Of a DNA stretch of 64,000 nt, positions 1 through 8,116 are shown one piece after another. Within the stretch, counting starts at the first letter, position 1; each line of letters starts with the position of its first letter. Origin of the DNA: Natronomonas aquatica (lineage in GTDB: Archaea; Halobacteriota; Halobacteria; Halobacteriales; Haloarculaceae); assembly GCF_024449025.1 (NCBI RefSeq), contig NZ_JAHLKM010000004.1:1-64000 (forward strand). Reading direction: 5' to 3'. The notes below the pieces were generated by a model, which saw only the letters and a program-made list of their open reading frames with translations, was not told the origin of the DNA and did no database searches. Position numbers and translations under genes: made by a program.

Positions 1-149
1 ACCCAGTTCATGAACTGGTCGAACTTCGTGAGGATAAACGGCGTCGAACCGAACGCCTCCCGGAGCTTCGAGTTGAATCGGCTGTCGACGCCCTCGCCCA
101 TTCGGGCTTCCTGCGTCGAGACTGTGTCGTTGTGTTGGTCGCTGCTCAT
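1..149 (-). CDS. nuoB: NADH-quinone oxidoreductase-like subunit B (N-terminal part, runs off the window)
   Basis: This is the beginning of the B subunit (PSST homologue, carrier of the terminal iron-sulfur cluster) of the membrane respiratory complex I-like enzyme. Only about 49 codons are inside the window. They read from MSSDQHND to a FDQFMNW segment, which is the variable N-terminal arm; the cluster-binding cysteines lie beyond the edge. The ATG shares bases with the stop codon of nuoA (ATGA), so the two genes are translationally coupled in one operon. The identification rests on the gene order nuoA-nuoB and on the N-terminal pattern I recognise from haloarchaeal homologues. Confidence 0.8.
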   Translation of the reverse strand, partial: MSSDQHNDTVSTQEARMGEGVDSRFNSKLREAFGSTPFILTKFDQFMNW

Positions 150-550
150 AGTTGGCTCTTGATCTCTACACGCTCGCTTCTGATCCAGCGAACGGCGCCG
201 TTGCGCCACGCCCACCCGAGTCCGACGACGAGGATCACGAGGAAGACGAGCATCGGTCCCAGTACCGATCCGAGTCCGAACTCCGCGACGGCGTCGCTGT
301 AGATCAGCGCCCACGGGAAGATGAGCACCGTTTCGATGTCGAAGACGACGAAAAGCAACGCCACCATGTAGTACTGGATGTTGAACCGGATCCGCGTGTC
401 CCCGGTCGGGACTTCGCCGGACTCGTAGACGGCGCGTTTCCCCTGTTCGGGCACGCTGGGGCGGAGAAGACTCGAGACGACGATCATCGATATCGGGATG
501 GCGAGCCCTACAAGCGCCAGCGCGCCGACGGCGATCCATGGATCACTCAT
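146..550 (-). CDS. nuoA: NADH-quinone oxidoreductase-like subunit A
   Basis: Small membrane subunit of the complex I-like proton-pumping oxidoreductase; in haloarchaea the electron donor is uncertain because the NADH-input module is usually missing. The 134 residues give three hydrophobic segments (about 6-28, 60-82 and 92-113). The family motifs YESGE and, in the second helix, FDIETVLIFPWA are present; the latter is the conserved acidic FD(I/L)E stretch of NuoA. Its stop codon overlaps the nuoB start. A TATA-like stretch around 586-593 lies about 40 bases upstream, so this is probably the first gene of the nuo operon. Confidence 0.93.
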   Translation of the reverse strand: MSDPWIAVGALALVGLAIPISMIVVSSLLRPSVPEQGKRAVYESGEVPTGDTRIRFNIQYYMVALLFVVFDIETVLIFPWALIYSDAVAEFGLGSVLGPMLVFLVILVVGLGWAWRNGAVRWIRSERVEIKSQL

Positions 551-682
551 GCGGTCTGTATCGTACGCAAATTCGGAAGTCAGCCTAATAAGGATTGTTG
601 AGTTGCGTGACGGCGGCGTGACACGTTCGGGACGAACGTCCGGTATGTCCGGTATCGCCCCGCGAAGGCGACTCCCGCGTGG

Positions 683-1303
683 CTACCGGTTCTCGCGGAA
701 CCGCTCGGTCCCGTCGCTGTGGAGCCGCTTCGAGACCGCCCCTACCCCCTCCTGCAGGTCGTCGTGGTACTCCTCGAGCCGTCCCTCCAGTTCGGGGTGG
801 GCCCGCGAGAGGATCTGTACGGCCGACAGCGCGGCGTTGAACGACTTGCCGGCGTCGACGGCGACGATCGGCGCGCCGGTCGGCATCCCGATGACCGAAC
901 TGACGGAATTCTCCTGGACCGGGACCCCGACGACCGGGATCGGGTAGGCGATCGAGGCCGTCATGTTCGGCAAATCGGCCGATTTCCCGCCCGCCCCGGC
1001 GATGATGACGTCGAGGCCACGATCGCGGGCGGTCTCGCCGTAGGCGTACATCAACCCGGGCGTCCGGTGGGCCGAGACGACGAACGTCTCGAAGGTGAAC
1101 CGACTCTCGGGGGGGTCGTCGTAATCCGTCACTTCCTCGAACCCGAGTTCGGTCAGCGCCTCGTATGCCCCGTACATCGTATCGAGATCCGAGTCCGACC
1201 CCATGACGATCCCGACTTCGGGCGTCTCCTCCTCGGAGCGATCGCGGTCGGCCTCGGCTTCGAGAAGATCGATGAGGTCCCGTACCCCGGCGGAGCGTGT
1301 CAT
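683..1303 (-). CDS. purE: N5-carboxyaminoimidazole ribonucleotide mutase
   Basis: Converts N5-CAIR to CAIR in de novo purine synthesis. The phosphate-binding loop GSDSD (residues 35-39) and the SAHRTP motif with the catalytic histidine (about residue 79) are intact, which fits a class I mutase working with PurK. The protein has 206 residues; the first 30 are an acidic extension compared with bacterial enzymes. The ATG at 1303 has no better in-frame alternative before the conserved core. purK lies on the same strand upstream, but a lipoprotein gene in the opposite direction sits between them, so they are not one transcript here unless it reads through. Confidence 0.95.
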   Translation of the reverse strand: MTRSAGVRDLIDLLEAEADRDRSEEETPEVGIVMGSDSDLDTMYGAYEALTELGFEEVTDYDDPPESRFTFETFVVSAHRTPGLMYAYGETARDRGLDVIIAGAGGKSADLPNMTASIAYPIPVVGVPVQENSVSSVIGMPTGAPIVAVDAGKSFNAALSAVQILSRAHPELEGRLEEYHDDLQEGVGAVSKRLHSDGTERFRENR

Positions 1304-1465
1304 ATCGAGGTCCCCGTCCGGCGGGCGCTTGGGCGTTGTGGTTCGGTGCCCGCGTCCGGACCGGATCCGTGGTGGCGACTCCGATATATGCCGTCCGCGA
1401 CGATCCGTGAAACGCCCCTTTCAGTTTCCGGCAGGACTTTTTTCGACGCCCTCCCCTTCGGACGC

Positions 1466-1888
1466 ATGAACCGGCGGGAACTGCTCCGGTGTTCCGGCGC
1501 CGTCGGCGCGCTGGTCCTCGCCGGTTGCGTCGGCGAACGCCCGCGGGATCGGCTGGCCGTCGAGGGATCGTCCCCGACGATCGGGCCGGGCGATGACGCT
1601 ACGATCGTGGCTCGCATTTATCGGGCGGATCGGGTCGCGTTTTCCCTCCCGGCCGCCGACCGAATCGAGGCGACGGGGACGGACGTTTCGCCGTCACCGG
1701 ACGGGCAGGCGGACAGCTTCCCGCCGATATGGCTCTGGGACGACCCCCAGCAGTCCATCGAAGCGACGCTCGATGTCTCCGTCGCGTCCGATGCCGACAC
1801 CGGCGCGTACACCTACAGCGTGACCGCATCGAACGGGACCAGAGAGATCGTCGCCGAGTTCACGGTCACGGTCGGTGACACTGCCTGA
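1466..1888 (+). CDS. Predicted lipoprotein, function unknown
   Basis: A 140-residue secreted protein. Residues 1-21 carry a twin arginine (RR, 3-4), a short hydrophobic stretch and the lipobox LAGC with Cys21, typical of haloarchaeal Tat-exported lipoproteins. The rest looks like a beta-sandwich domain: a TIGPGDDATIVARIY segment followed by strand-like repeats ending in REIVAEFTVTVGDTA. I chose the ATG at 1466 because the open frame extends far upstream only as an antisense shadow of purE. It lies head to head with purE and tail to tail with purK. No specific function can be assigned. Confidence 0.75.
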   Translation: MNRRELLRCSGAVGALVLAGCVGERPRDRLAVEGSSPTIGPGDDATIVARIYRADRVAFSLPAADRIEATGTDVSPSPDGQADSFPPIWLWDDPQQSIEATLDVSVASDADTGAYTYSVTASNGTREIVAEFTVTVGDTA

Positions 1889-1989
1889 AGGGGGATCGAC
1901 TGGTTCTGACTCGACGGTACTGGCCGTGATCTCGTCACATCCGTATCAAAACTCATTCGTCCGCCCCGAACCGGGCCGACATCCTCCGG

Positions 1990-3141
1990 CTACTTGAAGG
2001 ACACCGAACCGACCAGCTTTCGCGCCCGCGAGAGAAGCGTGTCCCGGTCGGCGTCGGCCTCGGTCAGCGTCACGTGACCCATCTTCCGGAGCGGGCGGGC
2101 CTCGCGTTTCCCGTACCAGTGCAGTGACGCCTCGGCTGTCCCGAGGATCGACTCCGTGCCGGCGAGCTCGGCGACCCGTGGGTCCGTGACGTCGCCCAGC
2201 AGGTTCGCCGTCACTGCGGGCGAACGGAGCGACGCGTCCCCCAGCGGCCACCCGAGCACGGCCCGGACGTGCTGTTCGAACTGCGAACAGCCCGCGCCCT
2301 CGATGGTCCAGTGTCCGGAGTTGTGCGGCCGGGGGGCGATCTCGTTAACCAGGATCTCGCCGTCGGCCGTCTCGAACAGCTCGATCCCGTAGACGCCGCG
2401 GCCCTCGAGGATCTCGAGGACGTCGAAGGCGATCTCCCGCGCCCGCGAGCGGACGGCCTCGTTGGTCCGGGCCGGTGTGACCGATTCTCTGAGGATCTCT
2501 TCTTCGTGGATCGTCTCGGTGACCGGATACGCACGCGTTTCGCCGTCGCCGACTGCGCCCATGACGGCGAGTTCCCGCTCGAAGTCGACGAATTCCTCGG
2601 CCAGCGCCGCACCGCCGACCTCTTCGAGCGCCTCGGCCGCCGCTTCGGGCCCCTCGACCGGGCGGTTCCCCCGGCCGTCGTAGCCGCCCTCGCGGGCCTT
2701 GAGCATCACCGGCCAGCCCAGTTCCTCGCCCGCCTTTCGGAGGTCGGCCTCCGTATCGACCCGCCGGAACGCGGGGACCGGTAACCCACCCTTCTCGAGC
2801 GTCCGGTTCTGGACGAGTTTGTCCTGGATCGTCCGCAGCGTTCCCGGGTCCGGATGGATCGGCGTGTCGGTCTCCTCGCCGACCCGCTCCATCGCGTCCG
2901 GGTCGGCGAGTTCGATCTCGAAGGTGAGGACGTCGGCGCGTTCGGCGAGCGTTCGGATCGCCTCGTAGTCTTCGAAGTCACCGACGACTTGATCGCGCAC
3001 GACCGGGGCGGCCGGGCAGTCCGGCGTCGGGTCGGAGACGACTAGCTCGACGCCGAGCGGACCGGCGGCCTCGCCCATCATCCGGCCGAGCTGACCGCCG
3101 CCGACGACGCCGACGGTCGCGGCTGGAGTGCGGTGGTCCAT
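1990..3141 (-). CDS. purK: N5-carboxyaminoimidazole ribonucleotide synthase
   Basis: ATP-grasp enzyme that carboxylates AIR to N5-CAIR, the step before PurE. The 383 residues start with the GGGQLGRMM nucleotide-binding motif of PurK (about residues 14-22). The ATP-grasp core follows, with GWPVMLKAREGGYDGRGN, the glycine-rich lysine strand, and the C-terminal EIAPRPHNSGHWTIEG motif that places the metal-binding residues. Length matches the family. It is the only gene between the rps19e end and the lipoprotein gene on this strand. Confidence 0.96.
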   Translation of the reverse strand: MDHRTPAATVGVVGGGQLGRMMGEAAGPLGVELVVSDPTPDCPAAPVVRDQVVGDFEDYEAIRTLAERADVLTFEIELADPDAMERVGEETDTPIHPDPGTLRTIQDKLVQNRTLEKGGLPVPAFRRVDTEADLRKAGEELGWPVMLKAREGGYDGRGNRPVEGPEAAAEALEEVGGAALAEEFVDFERELAVMGAVGDGETRAYPVTETIHEEEILRESVTPARTNEAVRSRAREIAFDVLEILEGRGVYGIELFETADGEILVNEIAPRPHNSGHWTIEGAGCSQFEQHVRAVLGWPLGDASLRSPAVTANLLGDVTDPRVAELAGTESILGTAEASLHWYGKREARPLRKMGHVTLTEADADRDTLLSRARKLVGSVSFK

Positions 3142-3218
3142 ACCCGTCTTTGGTCGTCCGTCGACTGATAAGGTTGCTGTTCGGACCGGACAGCGGAGAG
3201 AACTTACGGATAATCGAG

Positions 3219-3254
3219 GAGAAAGCCTCGCGCTTCAGCGCGGGGAGGATGTCA
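3219..3254 (+). mobile_element. Possible relic of an IS200/IS605 (TnpB) right end
   Basis: Bases 3226-3245 form a hairpin: CCTCGCGC, loop TTCA, GCGCGGGG (8 bp with one G-T pair), followed by AGGATGTCAA. From memory this combination, a GC hairpin then AGGATGTCA, resembles the right end of haloarchaeal IS605-type elements, which is also the 3' part of the TnpB guide RNA. No tnpB reading frame accompanies it, and the last bases overlap the stop codon of rps19e on the other strand. It could equally serve as a hairpin behind rps19e. The match is by recollection, not by alignment. Confidence 0.4.
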
Positions 3255-3707
3255 AGCGTAGCGTTCGAGTTCGGGCCGGTCGAGCTCTTCGAGCACTTCC
3301 TCGGCGGTCTCGTCTAAAAGAGCCTTTCCCTCGCCGGTGACGGTCCGGCCGCGCTTCTCGGAGGTATCGACGTAGCCGGCCTCCTCGAGCTGCTGGAGCG
3401 CCGTCCGGATGATGTTCCCGGAGCCGTCACGTTTGTGATTCGGCCGGACGCGGTACCGTGTCGAGCCGTTCGCAGCGTCGCCGTAGGCGGATCGGAGCCG
3501 CTGGACGCCGACGGGGCCGTCCTCGGCGACCTTTCGGAGCAGACTGGCCGCACGGCGGCTCCAGAAGTCTTCCTGCTCGGGCGGGAGCTCTCGGCCGGTT
3601 CCGGTCGTCACGAACTCGAGCCACTCGGGCTCCTCGAGGTCGTCTTCGAGCTTCTCGGCGACCGCCTCGATGAGGTTTTCGGCGGGAACGTCGTAGAGTG
3701 TCGTCAT
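3252..3707 (-). CDS. rps19e: 30S ribosomal protein eS19
   Basis: Archaeal/eukaryotic ribosomal protein of the small-subunit head. The 151 residues begin MTTLYDVPAENLIEAVAEKL and contain the family core WSRRAASLLRKVAEDGPVGV, then the RLRSAYG and G-x-G-N-IIRTALQQLEEAGYV helix-turn-helix-like part, ending in a variable tail. The frame stays open upstream to 3857, but conservation begins at the ATG at 3707. It is divergent from thiL; the start codons are about 130 bases apart. Confidence 0.97.
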   Translation of the reverse strand: MTTLYDVPAENLIEAVAEKLEDDLEEPEWLEFVTTGTGRELPPEQEDFWSRRAASLLRKVAEDGPVGVQRLRSAYGDAANGSTRYRVRPNHKRDGSGNIIRTALQQLEEAGYVDTSEKRGRTVTGEGKALLDETAEEVLEELDRPELERYA

Positions 3708-3838
3708 TACGTTCCGGTTCCGCTCGGGCGCGTTTAACGCTGTTGATGTCCGGCGCCCCGTAATGATCCGTCCGTGAGGGTCTCCCGGGGTCGATCGCGC
3801 ACCGACGGGCCTATTGTTCGGGCACTCGACGGGCCGAT

Positions 3839-4708
3839 ATGGACGAACGGGCGGCACTTTCGCTCGTCGGTGACACCCTCCCCCATGCGGGTGACGACTG
3901 TGCGGTGTTCGATGATCTCGTACTCACTACCGACATGCTCCACGAGACGACGGACTTCCCGGACGGGGTAACCCGATACACCGCGGGCTGGCGGGCCGTC
4001 GGCGCGTCGCTTTCCGACGTGGCGGCGATGGGTGCCGAGGCCGACGCCGCCCTCGCGGTCTATGCCGCCCCGCGATTCGAGGCCGCCGAACTCGGGGCGT
4101 TCATCGAGGGCTGTGTCGACGTTTGTGAGGCCGTCGACGCGGCCTACGTCGGCGGCGACCTCGACGGTCACGAGGAGTTCACCGTCTCGACGACGGCCGT
4201 CGGCCGGACGGACGCTCCGGTCTACCGGTCGGGGGCCGAGCCGGGTGACGCGGTCTGTGTGACGGGGACGTTCGGTCGGAGCGGGGCCGCACTCCGGCTG
4301 TTCGAGGCCGGCGAGACCGACCGGGCGAACGATCTCTTCCGGTTCGAACCGCGTGTCGCGGCCGGGCTGGCGCTGGCGCCGTACGCGACAGCCATGATGG
4401 ACTCCAGCGACGGGCTCGCCCGGTCGTTGCACCAACTCGCCGAGGCGAGCGGTTGCGGGATGGCGGTCACCTACGCGGACGTGCCGGTCGACCCGGCCGT
4501 CGAGGCGGTCGCCGCAAGCCCGACCGAGCGGCGCGAACTGGGCGTTCACTTCGGGGAGGACTTCGAACTCGTCTGTACGGTCCCCGAAGCCGCCCTTTCG
4601 GAGGCGAAAACCTCCACCGCGGTCGAGCTGACGCGGATCGGGACCGTTACCGACGAGGGCGTTCGGATGGACGACGATCCCCTCGAAGATCGGGGGTTCA
4701 CACACTGA
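3839..4708 (+). CDS. thiL: Thiamine-monophosphate kinase
   Basis: Phosphorylates thiamine monophosphate to the cofactor thiamine diphosphate. The 289 residues show the ThiL/PurM-like fold: the AGDDCAVFDDLVLTTDML metal and nucleotide motif near residue 20, the GASLSDVAAMGA motif, YVGGDLDG, VTGTFGRSG, and MDSSDGLARSLHQLAEASGCG with HFGEDFELV towards the C terminus. Two ThDP-dependent enzymes in this window (39983-41734 and 46039-47682) depend on its product. Confidence 0.95.
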   Translation: MDERAALSLVGDTLPHAGDDCAVFDDLVLTTDMLHETTDFPDGVTRYTAGWRAVGASLSDVAAMGAEADAALAVYAAPRFEAAELGAFIEGCVDVCEAVDAAYVGGDLDGHEEFTVSTTAVGRTDAPVYRSGAEPGDAVCVTGTFGRSGAALRLFEAGETDRANDLFRFEPRVAAGLALAPYATAMMDSSDGLARSLHQLAEASGCGMAVTYADVPVDPAVEAVAASPTERRELGVHFGEDFELVCTVPEAALSEAKTSTAVELTRIGTVTDEGVRMDDDPLEDRGFTH

Positions 4709-4729
4709 TGTGGCCCGACGGTCGCGGGG

Positions 4730-5902
4730 TCACCCGCCGACGATCTGGATCGGCACCGGCGTGAAACAGAGCACCCCGAGGACGAGCGTCAGAACCCCGA
4801 CCGCGATCCGCCTCCGGTCGAGCGGTTCGTCGAAGATCGGGGTGACGGGGCCGACGTAGGCGAGCGCCATCGTTACGAGCCCCCAAAACCCCCACAGAAC
4901 GGGCGCGTTCTGGCTCACGTTTCCGAAGGTGAGCAGATACGCCGCCAGCGAGAGGAGGGCGGCCGGGACGAGCGATCCGACGGTCTCGGCTCGCTCGCCG
5001 ATCATCGAACGGACCATGTGGCCGCCGTCGAGCTGGCCGACCGGGAGGAGGTTGAGAAACGTCACGAAGAGCCCGACCCACGCCCCGAAAATAACCGGAC
5101 TGGCGACGAGTTCCGGGGATTCGTAGGTGAGCTGTTGACCCGTCGCCCACGCCAGGAACTCGAGCAGCGGCGGGTACCCGAGTTCGATCATGACCGACGA
5201 CTCGCTTTCGAGGACGTGTTCGGGGACCTGAATCGGATCCAGATGGAGGCCGATCACTGCGACGGTGACTGCCGCGATGAGGCCGGCAAGCGGTCCCGAG
5301 ACGCCGATGTCGAAAAGCGCCTTCCGGTCGGGGATCCGCCCCCGGATCGAGATCATAGCCCCGAACGTCCCGATGAAGGTAGGCACCGGGATGAAATACG
5401 GCAGGCTCGCGTCGACGCTGTGGTACCGCGAGAGGGCATAGTGGCCGAGTTCGTGGACCGCGAGCACGCCGAGGACGGCGGCGGCGAAGGGCCACCCGGC
5501 GAGGAGATCGAGCGGTCCCTCGATGGGCTGGTAATACCAGATCGTCCCGGCATACAGCGTCGTCAGCACCGTCGCCAGAAACATCACGACGTTCGTCCAC
5601 GGGACGCCGCCGCCCCCGACCCGCCGTGGTTTGGCGACGAGCGCACGGCGCGTCTCTCCGACCTCGACACCAGTGATCGGGTCGGGCTCGCTGTCCTGTA
5701 CCGTCTCGAACCGGACCTCGTATCCCTGTTCGCGGAACAACGGCCACACTTGGCGTTCGAGCTGGCGGACGCCGGTCTGGGGGTGGCCATAGTAGATGAG
5801 GCGGCCGTCGTCGGTTCGTTCGATATCGGTCGTCCGAAAGGCCGGCAAAAGCGCCTCGGGTGACGGGCCGGCGCGGTCCGACGACCGATGGGGGACATCC
5901 AT
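4730..5902 (-). CDS. Site-2 protease family membrane metalloprotease
   Basis: Intramembrane zinc protease of the M50 family. The protein has 390 residues. After a soluble N-terminal domain of about 105 residues come several membrane segments, with the zinc motif HELGH in AVHELGHYALSRYH (about residue 148) and the second ligand motif NLLPVGQLDGGH (about residue 291). Such enzymes cut transmembrane segments of regulators; the target here is unknown. I chose the ATG at 5902 because a TATA-like TTTATTCC box lies 25-34 bases upstream, which fits a leaderless transcript. It converges on thiL. Confidence 0.9.
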   Translation of the reverse strand: MDVPHRSSDRAGPSPEALLPAFRTTDIERTDDGRLIYYGHPQTGVRQLERQVWPLFREQGYEVRFETVQDSEPDPITGVEVGETRRALVAKPRRVGGGGVPWTNVVMFLATVLTTLYAGTIWYYQPIEGPLDLLAGWPFAAAVLGVLAVHELGHYALSRYHSVDASLPYFIPVPTFIGTFGAMISIRGRIPDRKALFDIGVSGPLAGLIAAVTVAVIGLHLDPIQVPEHVLESESSVMIELGYPPLLEFLAWATGQQLTYESPELVASPVIFGAWVGLFVTFLNLLPVGQLDGGHMVRSMIGERAETVGSLVPAALLSLAAYLLTFGNVSQNAPVLWGFWGLVTMALAYVGPVTPIFDEPLDRRRIAVGVLTLVLGVLCFTPVPIQIVGG

Positions 5903-5926
5903 CGTTCGAACCGAACGCGTCTGAAA

Positions 5927-5936
5927 GGAATAAATC
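5927..5936 (-). promoter_or_regulatory. TATA-like box of the site-2 protease gene
   Basis: On the minus strand the bases read TTTATTCC within a GC-rich background, centred about 29 bases before the ATG at 5902. This spacing is that of archaeal leaderless promoters and supports the chosen start. Confidence 0.5.
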
Positions 5937-6078
5937 CCTTGGCACCGACGGCGTCTGCCGGTTGGTAGGTACCGCGGGACGATACGGCGGAAGACGGGGA
6001 CCACGGGCAACGGTCGGTGTCGCCCCGCCGGCTGGCGGGTCGGCCGGAGGGATCAGCGGATACCGCCGAGCGGCCCTG

Positions 6079-6318
6079 CTACCCGTGTGTCACGCGCCAC
6101 GTGGTCGCGGACGTGTAGGACCACTTTTCGATCTCGAGTTCGGCCGCGGAGTCGCGCAGCTTCACCATCAGGGCGCCGATCTCCTTCGGCGAGAGGTTCA
6201 CGTCATCGGCGATGAACTTGCTTTTGATGTAGACCTCGCCGTCCTCGGCTCGCTGTCGGAGGTACTCGCGGAGCCGCGTTTCCTTGCTGTCGGTGGAGGG
6301 TTCCGTTGTGGCGCTCAT
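6079..6318 (-). CDS. Small conserved haloarchaeal protein (DUF7123-like)
   Basis: A 79-residue soluble protein rich in charged residues, with a winged-helix-like pattern: LREYLRQRAEDGEVYIKSKFIADDVNLSPKEIGALMVKL, then a strand-like end SYTSATTWRVTHG. I recognise it as the small haloarchaeal family usually named DUF7123; a nucleic-acid-binding role is plausible but inferred. The ATG at 6318 is preferred over the in-frame GTG at 6327 because GAGGTG sits 6 bases before it. A paralogue lies at 11602-11862, and the upstream regions of the two transcription units resemble each other. Confidence 0.8.
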   Translation of the reverse strand: MSATTEPSTDSKETRLREYLRQRAEDGEVYIKSKFIADDVNLSPKEIGALMVKLRDSAAELEIEKWSYTSATTWRVTHG

Positions 6319-6354
6319 GTATGACACCTCACTCCCCCCTTTCCCTCGGAGGGG

Positions 6355-6362
6355 TATATAAA
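6355..6362 (-). promoter_or_regulatory. TATA box of the DUF7123-like gene
   Basis: TTTATATA on the minus strand, about 40 bases before the ATG at 6318, followed by a short leader with a GAGGTG ribosome-binding sequence. The gene at 11859-12119 has the same TTTATATA at the same distance from its start. Confidence 0.7.
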
Positions 6363-6389
6363 CGAGTGAAGCTTCGGCTCACTTCGGCC

Positions 6390-6480
6390 CGATTCGGAAT
6401 AAATCGACGTTAAGGGTTCGTTTTACTATCCGCTTAAATGTTTTAGAACGTTTTATGAACTCCCTAGAATATTCTATTCA
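6390..6480 (-). promoter_or_regulatory. AT-rich upstream region, copy A, shared with the second DUF7123-like operon
   Basis: This AT-rich stretch, unusual in the window, can be aligned by eye with 12182-12290. Shared blocks are CGATTCGG, TTAGGG/TTAAGGG, GTTCGTTT, CGCTT-AAATG, TTAGA and CTTTTAT/GTTTTAT, in the same order and at a similar distance from a TATATAAA box (plus-strand reading). This could be a common regulator site, an untranslated RNA, or the trace of a duplication. Confidence 0.45.
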
Positions 6481-6570
6481 AAATTTTTGTCTAGAAATTA
6501 ATAACCGGCGTCGGGCCCGGTTTCGGGGCGAAAGCCTCCTCCGTCGGCGGCCTCGGCGGCGTTTCCGACG

Positions 6571-7350
6571 TCACTCGCGTTCGTGAACCCAGAACGTCTC
6601 CCCGTCGGTGACCTCCTTTTTGAACAGCGGGACTTCGTCCTTCAGGCGGTTGATACCGTCCTCGACGGCGGCGAACGCCTCCTCCCGGTGGCCGGCGAGC
6701 ACGACGACGAAGACGATGTCCTCGCCCCCGGGGATCCGCCCGGTGCGGTGGTGGAGCCTGACGTCCAACACGCCCTCGCGGTCCTCTAGGTCCGTCTCGA
6801 TCGCTTCCATTCGGTCCTCCGCGACGCCGTCGTACTTTTCGAACTCCAGATACCGCGTTCGTTCGTCCGCCGGGTCCTCCTTCGCGCGGACACGCCCGGT
6901 GAAGGTCGCGATCGCACCCGAGTAGGTCGCCTCGTCGCTCCGTTTCACCGCGGCGGCGAGCGATTCGAGCGTCTCGTAGGGTTCGGTCCCTTCGACCGCC
7001 TCGATCGTCGCCGCCGGATCGAGCGCGTCGGCGCTCGGAGCCGAAACGAGCGCGTCGGCCCGTTCCTCGCCCACGACGATCTCCGGGAGCCGCGCACCCG
7101 GCGCTCCGATCACGAAGGCGTACCTGTGATCGGGCGCGAGCCGGTCGATCGCGCCGGTGACAGACAGCTCCGTTCCGCTTCCGTGCCAGCCGTCGTCGAC
7201 GACGTACTCGGTCCCGTATCCGGCTTTCAGGACGCCGCCGTCCGTGTCGGTCGGTTCGTGTCGGACGATCCCGACCCGGCCGTCGGCCGCGGCCGAGAGC
7301 CGTTCGACCGCCCGCGCCGCCTCCGGGCCGAGTACCGAGACTGCATACAT
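6571..7350 (-). CDS. moaE: Molybdopterin synthase catalytic subunit MoaE with an N-terminal MobB-like domain
   Basis: Transfers sulfur from a ubiquitin-like MoaD/SAMP partner to precursor Z, making molybdopterin. The C-terminal half (about residues 120-259) is MoaE: YSGAIATFTGRVR, RYLEFEKYDGVAEDRM, RLHHRTGRIPGGEDIVFVVVLAGHREEAF and the catalytic RLKDEVPLFKKE segment. The first ~115 residues resemble a MobB-type domain (AFVIGAPGARLPEIVVG) but without a recognisable P-loop. This fusion is known in haloarchaea. The ATG at 7350 is chosen; the longer open frame upstream is the antisense of pyrH. It is divergent from pyrH, 82 bases away. Confidence 0.92.
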   Translation of the reverse strand: MYAVSVLGPEAARAVERLSAAADGRVGIVRHEPTDTDGGVLKAGYGTEYVVDDGWHGSGTELSVTGAIDRLAPDHRYAFVIGAPGARLPEIVVGEERADALVSAPSADALDPAATIEAVEGTEPYETLESLAAAVKRSDEATYSGAIATFTGRVRAKEDPADERTRYLEFEKYDGVAEDRMEAIETDLEDREGVLDVRLHHRTGRIPGGEDIVFVVVLAGHREEAFAAVEDGINRLKDEVPLFKKEVTDGETFWVHERE

Positions 7351-7365
7351 ACACGTCCCTTCGCC

Positions 7366-7395
7366 TCGGACGGCTTGTAGGTGTCGGACGGCTTG
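7366..7395. repeat. 12-base direct repeat in the moaE-pyrH divergent promoter
   Basis: TCGGACGGCTTG occurs at 7366-7377 and again at 7384-7395, a period of 18 bases, between the two divergent start codons. It may be a protein-binding site or chance repetition in GC-rich DNA. Confidence 0.4.
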
Positions 7396-7432
7396 ATAAC
7401 GCTTAAGACCGGAACACGGCAACCGGACCCCA

Positions 7433-8116
7433 ATGAGAGTCGTTATCTGTATCGGCGGGAGCGTACTCGTGCCCGGACTCCAGGCCGATCGTGTGGACGC
7501 ACACGCCGGCGTCATCGACGGGCTGGTCTCGGATGGCCACGAGGTCGCGACCATCGTCGGGGGCGGCGACGTCGCCCGCCGGTACATCGGGACGGCTCGG
7601 GATCTCGGGGCGACCGAGTACGACCTCGACGCGATCGGGATCGACGTGACGCGGCTGAACGCCCGGCTTTTGATCACCGCTCTGGAGAGTTCGGCGACGC
7701 CGGAACCGGCCGAGAGCCACGAGGACGCGCGCGCTTCGCTCCGTCGCGGCGAGGTCGCCGTGATGGGGGGAACCGTCCCCGGTCACACGACTGACGCCGT
7801 CGCTGCACTGCTGGCGGAGATGGCCGGGGCCGATCTGCTCGTTTACGCGACGAGCGTCCCCGGCGTCTTTTCGGCCGATCCGAACGAACGCGACGACGCC
7901 GAGCGATACGACCGGCTGACCGCGGGTGAACTCGTCGACGTGATCTCGACGATCGAGACGGCTGCCGGCTCGAAGGCGCCGGTCGATCTGCTCGCGACGA
8001 AGATCATCGAGCGATCCGGGCTCCGCGCCGTCGTGCTCGATGGGACCGAGCCGTCCCGGATCGCCGACGCCGTCGCCGGCAACGCCGACGGGACGGAGGT
8101 CGTCCCCGATGGGTGA
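7433..8116 (+). CDS. pyrH: Uridylate kinase (UMP kinase), archaeal type
   Basis: Phosphorylates UMP to UDP. The 227 residues have the amino-acid-kinase fold: ICIGGSVLVPG at the N terminus, VGGGDVARRYI (about 39-49), DAIGIDVTRLNARLL, the GGTVPGHTTDAVAALLAE substrate segment, YATSVPGVFSADP, and KAPVDLLATKIIERS near the C terminus. The pattern is that of archaeal UMP kinases rather than bacterial PyrH. The gene ends 8 bases inside lysS, so the two are translated from one transcript. Confidence 0.95.
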   Translation: MRVVICIGGSVLVPGLQADRVDAHAGVIDGLVSDGHEVATIVGGGDVARRYIGTARDLGATEYDLDAIGIDVTRLNARLLITALESSATPEPAESHEDARASLRRGEVAVMGGTVPGHTTDAVAALLAEMAGADLLVYATSVPGVFSADPNERDDAERYDRLTAGELVDVISTIETAAGSKAPVDLLATKIIERSGLRAVVLDGTEPSRIADAVAGNADGTEVVPDG

